Below are positions 7,684 to 14,941 of a DNA stretch of 14,941 bases, one piece after another (the stretch's first letter is position 1; the number at the start of each line of letters is the position of its first letter). Location of the stretch: NCBI GenBank assembly GCA_013042925.1, contig JABDPH010000049.1:1-14941 (forward strand), written 5' to 3'. Made by a program: the position numbers and the translations under genes. Under the pieces are notes generated by a model that was not told the origin of the DNA, did not search any database, and was given only the letters and a program-made list of their open reading frames with translations. The DNA comes from Eudoraea sp. GTDB taxonomy: Bacteria > Bacteroidota > Bacteroidia > Flavobacteriales > Flavobacteriaceae.

Positions 7684-8955
7684 TTAAACCATCTCATTCA
7701 ATACAAGTTCAATACTGTCATAAATCTTTGATAACTGAGCATCAGTAATTATATATGGAGCCAAAATATAAATCGTATTTCCCAACGGCCGTAAAAATAC
7801 ACCGTGCTCCATAAAAAAATTAAATAGCCTGTTTCGCAAGTTGCCGTAACGTTCCGTTTTAATATCCAAATCTAGTGCGAAGATGATTCCGCACTGACGA
7901 ATTGCAGCCACCTTTGGATGTTGCTTAATTTTCACCCCAAACTCCTTATGCGATTGTACAACTCGCTGAATATCCTTTTGAATTTCTTCAGATTGAAGTA
8001 ATTCGAGGCCAGCTAATGCCGCCGCACATGCCAATGGATTTGCTGTATAGGTATGGCCATGAAACAAACCTTTGGAAATCTCATCGCTATAAAACGCATC
8101 AAAAACATCCTGGGTGCAAGAGGTTACTGCCATTGGAAGTAATCCGGCAGTAAGAGCTTTTGAAAGGCAAATAATATCAGGTTTTACATCAATATGATCC
8201 GAGGCAAAATTCTTTCCTGTCTTGCCAAATCCTGTCATGACCTCATCTGCTATAAGAAGGACCTGATTAGTCTTAAGCAATTTAAGAATCGTACTCAAAC
8301 CTTTTGCATCATGCATCTTCATTGCCGCTGCGCCCTGTACCAAAGGTTCATAGATAAATCCGGCTATATAGTTCAGTTCTAAGCTTGAATTAAGTCGAAA
8401 CAGAATATCTCCTATATTCTCTTTTGTGGGTGCTGGAATTCGTTCTACCTCAATAAAATAATCCTCGAAGGGTCCATTATAAACAGAAAGCCCGGAGACA
8501 GACATTGCCCCAAAAGTATCACCGTGAAAGCCCTCCTCAAACGCCAGAAGTATCTTTCGCTTATTGCCCTTGTTAAAATGATATTGCAGGGCCATTTTTA
8601 TTCCAACCTCCGTAGCCGTAGAGCCATTGTCTGAAAAGAATATTTTCTGCTGATTAGGAGGTAATATTTTAATTAATTCTTCTGACAACTTAATGGCCGG
8701 TTCATGTGTGAACCCACTAAATACTACCTGATCCAGAACCTCCATCTGGCGTTTTACTTTTTCCAAGATATAATCATTGCAATGTCCATACATAGAAGTA
8801 TACCAAGATGCAATACCATCTATATATTCCCTGCCATTTTCATCGCATAGAATAGCTCCTTTGGCCTTGGTTATACCTCTCATATCAGACTGAAGTTTAT
8901 GCTGCGTCAGAGGGTGCCACAAATGCTTTTTATCTCTTACTGTAAGATCTTTCAA
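7684..8955 (-). CDS. bioA: BioA, 7,8-diaminopelargonate (KAPA) aminotransferase
   Basis: BioA is a PLP enzyme that converts 7-keto-8-aminopelargonate to 7,8-diaminopelargonate. The 423-residue product is full length for a class III aminotransferase: HLWHPLTQH at 11-19, SDNGSTATEVG at 108-118, GFHGDTFGAMSVSG near 142-155, the Asp of IADEVMTGFGKTG (D237) and the PLP lysine K266 in SKALTAG. The Arg of LRPLGNTIYILAPY corresponds to the substrate-carboxylate Arg of E. coli BioA. Compared with E. coli, the substrate-site residues Tyr17, Trp53 and Tyr144 read L16, Y52 and F143 here, so the amino donor may not be S-adenosylmethionine. The start is TTG at 8953-8955; upstream the frame reaches a stop without an ATG. 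The gene follows bioD after 64 bases, most likely in the same operon. Confidence 0.95.
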   Translation of the reverse strand: MKDLTVRDKKHLWHPLTQHKLQSDMRGITKAKGAILCDENGREYIDGIASWYTSMYGHCNDYILEKVKRQMEVLDQVVFSGFTHEPAIKLSEELIKILPPNQQKIFFSDNGSTATEVGIKMALQYHFNKGNKRKILLAFEEGFHGDTFGAMSVSGLSVYNGPFEDYFIEVERIPAPTKENIGDILFRLNSSLELNYIAGFIYEPLVQGAAAMKMHDAKGLSTILKLLKTNQVLLIADEVMTGFGKTGKNFASDHIDVKPDIICLSKALTAGLLPMAVTSCTQDVFDAFYSDEISKGLFHGHTYTANPLACAAALAGLELLQSEEIQKDIQRVVQSHKEFGVKIKQHPKVAAIRQCGIIFALDLDIKTERYGNLRNRLFNFFMEHGVFLRPLGNTIYILAPYIITDAQLSKIYDSIELVLNEMV

Positions 8956-9019
8956 TATTTCCGAATATAGTTGCCGGTTTCCACGCCTGACATTTGATTA
9001 GACTTTATGGTTATTGCTC

Positions 9020-9637
9020 TCAAATTTTTTGAAGCATTGGATAGAATTTAGTAGCGTATAGTTTAATCAAAGATTTGTCAAAACTAGTTTCTTCATTTAT
9101 CCTTCCAATTAACTTTACTCCTGTCTTGCGCAATATAATTCCTTCGGTACTGGGATGTTCATTTCCGCTAAAAATAATAGCTACATCAAACCCCTTTTGC
9201 TTCAAGCTTTCAATAGTCAACAATGTATGGTTTATACTACCCAAATAATGCCTTGAAACAACTATAACCTTATAATCACTTTTGATAATATCCAAAATAG
9301 TATTCTTTTCGTTTAAAGGCACTAATAATCCCCCTGCCCCCTCAATTACCAAATGATTTGAGGTTTCCGGTTCAATAATTTGGTTAAGGTCAATTGTAAG
9401 ATTATCTATTTCTGCAGCAGCATGAGGACTCATTGGCGTATTCAATTCGTAGCTGCTCTTATGTATAATAGTTTTTTTATTTGAAATCAATTCGGCTACT
9501 TTGTGACTATCCGAATTTGATAACTCCCCGGCCTGTACGGGTTTCCAGTAGTCAGCGTTCAGTGCCTCCGTAATTATTGCTGAAGTAATGGTTTTACCTA
9601 CATCAGTAGAGCTTCCTGTAACAAAAATTCTTTTCAT
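9020..9637 (-). CDS. bioD: Dethiobiotin synthetase BioD
   Basis: BioD closes the ureido ring of dethiobiotin from 7,8-diaminopelargonate, CO2 and ATP. The 205-residue protein shows the modified P-loop TGSSTDVGKT (7-16), the KPVQAG substrate segment (K32), NSDS (41-44), the SPHAAAE segment (70-76) and EGAGGLLVPL, all typical. It is somewhat shorter than E. coli BioD (about 225 residues) but no motif is missing. Its ATG overlaps the stop of the DUF2007 gene by four bases (ATGA), pointing to translational coupling. bioA follows downstream. Confidence 0.95.
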   Translation of the reverse strand: MKRIFVTGSSTDVGKTITSAIITEALNADYWKPVQAGELSNSDSHKVAELISNKKTIIHKSSYELNTPMSPHAAAEIDNLTIDLNQIIEPETSNHLVIEGAGGLLVPLNEKNTILDIIKSDYKVIVVSRHYLGSINHTLLTIESLKQKGFDVAIIFSGNEHPSTEGIILRKTGVKLIGRINEETSFDKSLIKLYATKFYPMLQKI

Positions 9638-10023
9638 AATGGTGAAGGGCTTGTAATCATACCGCAGTTAAGACATTTGTACTTTTTTTTCTCCAAGAAA
9701 GGAAAAAGCTTATTAATTAGACCCTTCCTGCTGTAATAAACCTCAGATCTTTGCGCCTTGCAATTAGGACAAGTAATCATATTCCCTTTATTATCCAATG
9801 CATAACTTCTTATTTCGTTATAAATATCCAAAGCTCTGTCTCTATCCTTGGAGTAAACTTGTAATTTAACTCCTCCAATGGCCTGGCTTATTAAAGGATC
9901 TGTATTGATGGTGTTTTCATCTTTTAAAAAGACTGAAATTCCCTCAGACTCCAGTTTTCCTTTAATAATTTGTACATCCGCAGGGTACTCAAATGCACCA
10001 AGGGTATAAAATTCCTGATTCAT
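9634..10023 (-). CDS. DUF2007-type protein with C-terminal zinc ribbon
   Basis: The 129-residue protein has an N-terminal domain like DUF2007 (PII-like signalling fold): YTLGAFEYPADVQIIKGKLESEGI, then ISVFLKDE and the GGVKLQVYSKDRDRALDIY segment. A likely zinc ribbon follows with C85-x2-C88 and C117-x2-C120, joined by a basic linker with an apolar stretch. No enzyme motif is seen. The family has no settled function; it may bind a ligand or a partner protein. The gene starts inside the bioF stop (ATGA) and ends inside the bioD start (ATGA), so its translation is tied to both biotin enzymes, suggesting either a role linked to biotin or use as an operon spacer. This reading of the domains is by eye. 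Confidence 0.7.
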   Translation of the reverse strand: MNQEFYTLGAFEYPADVQIIKGKLESEGISVFLKDENTINTDPLISQAIGGVKLQVYSKDRDRALDIYNEIRSYALDNKGNMITCPNCKAQRSEVYYSRKGLINKLFPFLEKKKYKCLNCGMITSPSPL

Positions 10024-11192
10024 AACTTATTAATTTCATGCGCCAATTGCTGTAATATAAAGCAAATATCCTCTTTTGTATTAAAGCTGTGCAAACAAAA
10101 CCGCAAACGTTCCTCCCCTTTGGGAACTGTAGGGGATAGAATAGGCCTGATGTCAAACGAATTTTTTATAAATTTTTGCGCTACATCTTTTACTTCATTA
10201 TTGCCCTTAATTATGCAGGAATGAATAGACGAGGAACTAGGAATAAAAAAAGATGAAATTCCCAGACGTTCTTTTTCCTCATTGAAATATGCTATATTTT
10301 CATGTAGCAGATCTCTCTCTTTAAGTCCTGCCGGGCTTGTCATAAAATGATAAGCGGCCATTATTGTTGCCAATGAGTGAGCTGGCAGCCCGGTTGTATA
10401 AATAAAGCTTCTCGCGTAGTTTATCAGATATTTATTTAGGTCTTCACTTCCCAAAATAGCTGCACCATGGCATCCCAGGGCCTTACCAAATGTTATAATT
10501 CTTGCAAAAATACCTTCCTGCAATTCCAATTCCTGTACCCTTCCCATGCCATTTGAACCAAATAAACCAATAGAATGTGCTTCATCTACAATGAGTTGAC
10601 ATTTGTATTTCCTGCATAAGTCTAATATGGCTTTCAAATCTGGCGAATCCCCATCCATTGAAAAAACAGATTCCGTGACTATATATATTTCCCTGTTCTT
10701 GTTACTCGCGCCTTTTTCTTTTACCCGCAGGATGTGCGCGTCCAGGTCTGCAAGATCATTGTGTTTAAACTTATAATCCCGGGCATTACTCATTTTGATA
10801 CCATCTCTGATACTGGCATGGATAAACTCGTCATATAGTATAATATCGTCTCTTTGGGGTACTGACGAAAACAGTCCTATATTGGCATCATATCCGGAAT
10901 TAAATATCAAGGCTGAATCAGCACAATGGAAATCCCTTAAAAGATTTTCCAATTCAGTAAATAAAATACCGTTTCCTGTAAGCAATCTGGAACCGGTGGC
11001 ACCATTATTAACGATCTCTTTTTCTGAAAGAATACCTATTGCCTTTTCAAAAACAATCCGGTTTTTCGCAATACCCAGGTAGTCGTTGGAAGAAAAGTCA
11101 ATTCCCTGAATTCCTTTTGGCAAGCTTCTCAAGGCATTTATTTTCTTCCTTTCAATTAATCTTTTACGTAATTTTTCAGGTAGGTGGCCCAT
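10020..11192 (-). CDS. bioF: BioF, 8-amino-7-oxononanoate synthase
   Basis: BioF joins a pimeloyl thioester with L-alanine, releasing CO2, to give 7-keto-8-aminopelargonate. The 390-residue protein is a full-length alpha-oxoamine synthase: DFSSNDYLG (32-40), GATGSRLLTGN (64-74), H125 stacking over PLP, D203 and H206 in VDEAHSIG, and the PLP lysine K237 in ITFGKALGCHG. Serine palmitoyltransferase, cysteate acyltransferase and glycine C-acetyltransferase share the fold, but the N-terminus (LRKRLIERKKINALRSLP) and coupling to bioD favour BioF. It is the first gene of the biotin operon and divergent from the GNAT gene at 11253. The ATG at 11190-11192 is the family start. Confidence 0.93.
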   Translation of the reverse strand: MGHLPEKLRKRLIERKKINALRSLPKGIQGIDFSSNDYLGIAKNRIVFEKAIGILSEKEIVNNGATGSRLLTGNGILFTELENLLRDFHCADSALIFNSGYDANIGLFSSVPQRDDIILYDEFIHASIRDGIKMSNARDYKFKHNDLADLDAHILRVKEKGASNKNREIYIVTESVFSMDGDSPDLKAILDLCRKYKCQLIVDEAHSIGLFGSNGMGRVQELELQEGIFARIITFGKALGCHGAAILGSEDLNKYLINYARSFIYTTGLPAHSLATIMAAYHFMTSPAGLKERDLLHENIAYFNEEKERLGISSFFIPSSSSIHSCIIKGNNEVKDVAQKFIKNSFDIRPILSPTVPKGEERLRFCLHSFNTKEDICFILQQLAHEINKL

Positions 11193-11196
11193 GTCA

Positions 11197-11204
11197 CAAA
11201 TGTA
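11197..11204 (-). promoter_or_regulatory. Possible -7 promoter element of the biotin operon
   Basis: TACATTTG on the - strand fits TAnnTTTG exactly, but lies only four bases before the bioF ATG, which would make the transcript nearly leaderless. No clear -33 element is seen. An imperfect inverted repeat (arms 11203-11210 and 11220-11227, one mismatch, 9-base spacer) sits just upstream in the 60-base divergent region and could be an operator, though it is short and A+T-rich. Confidence 0.3.
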
Positions 11205-11252
11205 GTATTTCCTACTTTTAAATAGTATATTGAGTCATAGAAACTCCAGGCA

Positions 11253-11786
11253 ATGATAATAGAAATTGGGCAGGTACAAAACAAAAAGGAATTGGAACAG
11301 ATTCTTTCTCTGCAGAAAGAAAATCTTCCAGGCGCATTGTCAAAAAAAGAAATTGCAAAGGAAGGTTTTGTAACAATAGCCCATAGCTTTGATTTATTGG
11401 ATGCTATGAACAAAGTATGTCCTCATATTATTGCGAAAGAAGAGGAAAAGGTTGTTGGATATGCTTTATGTATGCATCCCAAATTTGGTAATGACATAGA
11501 TATTCTTAAACCAATGTTTAAGGAAATTAGTGCTGTATTGTCCCGAGATGAAAAATACATAGTAATGGGGCAGGTCTGTATTGATAAAGCATATCGAAAA
11601 ATGGGACTTTTCCAAAAACTTTACAAAAATATGCAAGATGCTATTAAGCCAGATTTCAATTGCATTATTACCGAAGTTGATGCGTTAAACAAGCGATCAC
11701 TTAACGCACATCTGGCGATTGGTTTTTTGGAACTCAAAACTTATAAGTCCGATGGCCGTAAATGGCATCTAATAGCTCTAAAATAA
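11253..11786 (+). CDS. GNAT-family N-acetyltransferase
   Basis: This 177-residue protein is a small GNAT acetyltransferase. The acetyl-CoA site is visible as the strand VMGQVCIDKAYRKMGLFQKLY (about 107-127, R-K-M-G-L matching the Q/R-x-x-G-x turn), and motif B as NKRSLNAHLAIGF near 145-157. HIIAKEEEKVVGYALCM (58-74) forms the preceding strands. The substrate is unknown; amines of small molecules, antibiotics or protein N-termini are all possible. It is transcribed away from bioF with 60 bases between the starts and ends just before a hairpin terminator, so it is probably a single-gene unit. Confidence 0.85.
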   Translation: MIIEIGQVQNKKELEQILSLQKENLPGALSKKEIAKEGFVTIAHSFDLLDAMNKVCPHIIAKEEEKVVGYALCMHPKFGNDIDILKPMFKEISAVLSRDEKYIVMGQVCIDKAYRKMGLFQKLYKNMQDAIKPDFNCIITEVDALNKRSLNAHLAIGFLELKTYKSDGRKWHLIALK

Positions 11787-11790
11787 AAAG

Positions 11791-11818
11791 AGCCATACAA
11801 CTTGTATGGCTTTTTTTT
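11791..11818. terminator. Bidirectional intrinsic terminator
   Basis: A perfect inverted repeat (AGCCATACAA / TTGTATGGCT, 11791-11800 and 11802-11811) is followed on the + strand by a run of eight T (11811-11818) and preceded by an A-rich run (11780-11789) that gives a T-rich tail on the - strand. It starts 4 bases after the GNAT stop and lies 18 bases beyond the atpC stop, so it should end transcripts from both sides. Confidence 0.9.
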
Positions 11819-11836
11819 ATATAATTTCAGGATATT

Positions 11837-12115
11837 TTAATCCGCAAGAACGATTAATTTATTATCATTTAATTCTATTGTGCCGCTATTAATTCGAAGG
11901 ATAGTTTTCCCATTTGAATCCTGAGTAAATCTATCTTCATATTCCTCCTCGATTTGAATATCTCCCTGAATCTTAACTTCACCTTCCTGCAGTAAAGAAA
12001 CTATTGGTGCATGGTTGGTAAGCATCTGAAACTCCCCATTTACTCCGGGTACAGTCACAGAAATAACTTCTCCTGCAAATAAAACAGCTTCTGGGGATAC
12101 GATTTCTAAGTACAT
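11837..12115 (-). CDS. atpC: F1Fo ATP synthase epsilon subunit (short form)
   Basis: The 92-residue protein matches the N-terminal beta-sandwich of the epsilon subunit of the F1 rotor: MYLEIVSPEAVLFAGEVISVTVPGVNGEFQMLTNHAPIV is the usual start. The C-terminal two-helix domain that inhibits ATP hydrolysis in E. coli (total about 139 residues) is absent. A 10-residue charged insert-like loop (IQIEEEYEDRF) stands before the last strands. This short form is common in Bacteroidota. The gene follows atpD after 16 bases and ends before the shared terminator. Confidence 0.93.
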   Translation of the reverse strand: MYLEIVSPEAVLFAGEVISVTVPGVNGEFQMLTNHAPIVSLLQEGEVKIQGDIQIEEEYEDRFTQDSNGKTILRINSGTIELNDNKLIVLAD

Positions 12116-12131
12116 AGTTTAAATGTTCTTT

Positions 12132-13643
<1,512 letters not shown>

Positions 13644-13721
13644 TCAAGTATTTATATTTAAAATTTAAAGCGATTTAAAAAGAACTAAAACAATATATGA
13701 ATTGATTGTTTTTTCAGGCTG

Positions 13722-13729
13722 CAAAGATA
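13722..13729 (-). promoter_or_regulatory. -7 promoter element of atpD-atpC
   Basis: TATCTTTG on the - strand matches TAnnTTTG exactly and is followed by GCA, a context often seen in flavobacterial promoters. It lies 81 bases before the atpD ATG and downstream of the terminator that closes the esterase gene, exactly where the atpDC promoter should be. A -33 TTG is not clear. Confidence 0.55.
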
Positions 13730-13778
13730 TGTTTTTCTAACTTAAATGGAAATTGTTTTACCTTATTTTATGGGCAAT

Positions 13779-13808
13779 AAAAAAGCACTTCTTACAAAGC
13801 GCTTTTTT
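13779..13808. terminator. Intrinsic terminator between the esterase gene and atpD
   Basis: An A-run followed by GCAC, a 10-base loop and GCGC followed by a T-run form a hairpin (arms 13779-13788 and 13799-13808, one A-C mismatch). On the - strand it gives GCGC...GTGC followed by six T, 20 bases beyond the stop of the SGNH gene, so it should end that transcript before the atpD promoter. Its near symmetry would also allow use on the + strand. Confidence 0.75.
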
Positions 13809-13827
13809 AAAGGAATATTTTTTGTTT

Positions 13828-14941
13828 TTATTGCAACGTAGGTGAAAAATTTGTCGGATAGTTCCCTATGTCTACAAGATTTCCTGATGCTTCAAAATTT
13901 GAACCATAGGTAGCATCAATAGCCATCATGAATTCATTAGCAATTAATGCATATCCTCTGGATGTAAGATGTACACCATCTAACGAAAATGCTCCTCCCG
14001 TTACTAAATCGGAGGTTAATGTGAAATCACCACTACTAAGGCCGCCATTCACCAATTGTTCTAATAAGTTATTGGCATCTACAATAGCAAGACCTGCAGC
14101 ACTTGCTGCACCCGAAATAGTACTATTATAAGCCGTAATAGCATCGGTAACTTCCATTTGTTCACTTGGCAGTAGTACCCATTTATCTTCCAAAGGTATG
14201 GCCACGCCATTTACGGAAAGTGGATTGTTCGGGTCTGCCAGAGTACCAATAAAATTCGATGCTGGTAAAACGATCAAATCTTCGGCGGTAGCCTGTCGAA
14301 TTTGAGGTAGCCCGGCAAATGCGGGATTAATAGCTCCCAAATCTGTTAAACTCTCATCTTCAATAACCACTGCGTTAGTAGCGCTTGCCTCAAAACTAAT
14401 AAGTCTGGCATTTGCCTCTTCCTCAGTAAAAAGTCCGGTGCCCGCTAAAGCGGCTAAAGCGGCTTGAATTCCTCCATTATAAGGTGCATAAGCCCCGTTT
14501 ACAGCAGTTGCTGTAGCGGCATCCAAAGGTACTGGATTGTAAGGAACTGTAGTCAAATATGGTATTTTAGTCACATCAGGAATATTAGCCACAACACCTC
14601 CCGCACCAGAAGCGGTAAGCGTAGCTATCAAAGCTCCAAAAGATTGGTCGAAACCAACACCAGGAGGTCCAGATGAGGGCGTTATGGGATCGGTCCCATC
14701 TCCACCGGATACTGCATAGCCCAGGACATCAAAATTTCCAATCCACAATGAAAAGAATGACGGACTCTGGGTCACAGCCAAATCCAAAACACTTGCATCC
14801 GGAGTTGACCCTGTCATTCTTACAAAATAAGGATTGGCCAGTCCCAGCAGTACATTTCCCAAATTTCCATAGCCAGGCGCCAGAAGATGAAAACTTTTTG
14901 CTCCTGGTACGCCTAAATTATTAAAAGGGCCCGTAGGATTG
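13828..14941 (-). CDS. SGNH/GDSL-like hydrolase, C-terminal part (5' end outside window)
   Basis: The frame stays open to the right edge, so about 370 residues of the C-terminal part are seen; the TTG at 14860-14862 is not a start. The first visible residues contain NNLGVPGAKSFHLL, the block II region (with its glycine) of GDSL esterases. SLWIGNFDVLGYA (about 64-76) is block III, and the catalytic Asp and His are D321 and H324 in SLDGVHLTSRGY. Block III usually reads GxND; here the Asn is replaced by Phe (GNFD). The nucleophile Ser of block I lies outside the window. Large Ala/Gly/Thr-rich loops suggest an exported protein, possibly an outer-membrane lipoprotein, as is usual for this flavobacterial family, acting on an ester of unknown nature. 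It is followed by a terminator and then by atpD. Confidence 0.8.
   Translation of the reverse strand, partial: NPTGPFNNLGVPGAKSFHLLAPGYGNLGNVLLGLANPYFVRMTGSTPDASVLDLAVTQSPSFFSLWIGNFDVLGYAVSGGDGTDPITPSSGPPGVGFDQSFGALIATLTASGAGGVVANIPDVTKIPYLTTVPYNPVPLDAATATAVNGAYAPYNGGIQAALAALAGTGLFTEEEANARLISFEASATNAVVIEDESLTDLGAINPAFAGLPQIRQATAEDLIVLPASNFIGTLADPNNPLSVNGVAIPLEDKWVLLPSEQMEVTDAITAYNSTISGAASAAGLAIVDANNLLEQLVNGGLSSGDFTLTSDLVTGGAFSLDGVHLTSRGYALIANEFMMAIDATYGSNFEASGNLVDIGNYPTNFSPTLQ

Noticed and set aside
10020..11192. Alternative reading of bioF as a sphingolipid/sulfonolipid synthase (serine palmitoyltransferase or cysteate acyltransferase)
   Set aside because: The fold is shared, but the N-terminus and the translational coupling into a gene set with bioD and bioA make BioF much more likely.
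11156..11413. An 85-codon - strand frame spanning the bioF/GNAT divergent region
   Set aside because: It overlaps both the bioF start and the acetyltransferase coding sequence and shows no protein family features.
14860..14862. TTG as start of the SGNH hydrolase
   Set aside because: The frame continues to the window edge and encodes the conserved NNLGVPGA region upstream, so the true start is outside.

Overview
The window looks like chromosomal DNA of a member of the Bacteroidota, most likely a marine-type Flavobacteriaceae. It is A+T-rich. Several gene starts are preceded by the Bacteroidota promoter element TAnnTTTG, and Shine-Dalgarno sequences are not evident. Protein details also fit, including the beta-subunit insertion and short epsilon subunit of the ATP synthase and the family types of the lipid and esterase genes. 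I see no tRNA, rRNA, CRISPR array, insertion sequence or phage gene.

Left part (1-2631, + strand): the 3' part of a large glycogen-debranching-like glycosidase cut by the window edge, then recX (RecA modulator), then a membrane fatty acid 2-hydroxylase with its own well-formed promoter.

Middle (2641-11192, almost all - strand): a biotin locus. In transcription order it runs bioF, a DUF2007/zinc-ribbon gene, bioD, bioA, then (after a small gene on the opposite strand) a FabF-like beta-ketoacyl synthase and bioB, followed by a JmjC-type cupin gene and a large YghO-like GNAT gene. bioF, the DUF2007 gene and bioD are joined by two 4-base ATGA overlaps. The four late biotin enzymes (BioF, BioA, BioD, BioB) turn a pimeloyl thioester into biotin. 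No bioC, bioH, bioW, bioI or bioZ is present, so the condensing enzyme between bioA and bioB is a candidate for making the pimeloyl chain. A Coa1-family membrane gene lies on the + strand between bioA and the condensing enzyme. Three genes of this cluster (bioA, the condensing enzyme, the cupin gene) appear to start with TTG.

Right part: a GNAT acetyltransferase gene runs divergently from bioF and ends at a strong bidirectional hairpin terminator shared with the convergent atpD-atpC pair, the ATP synthase beta and epsilon subunits, here separate from other ATP synthase genes. A further terminator separates atpD from a partial SGNH/GDSL-type esterase gene that runs off the right edge.

The items most worth following up are the FabF-like enzyme in the biotin locus, the changed substrate-site residues in BioA, the DUF2007 gene locked into the biotin operon, and the neighbouring YghO-like N-acyltransferase and fatty acid hydroxylase, which might act in sphingolipid or sulfonolipid formation.
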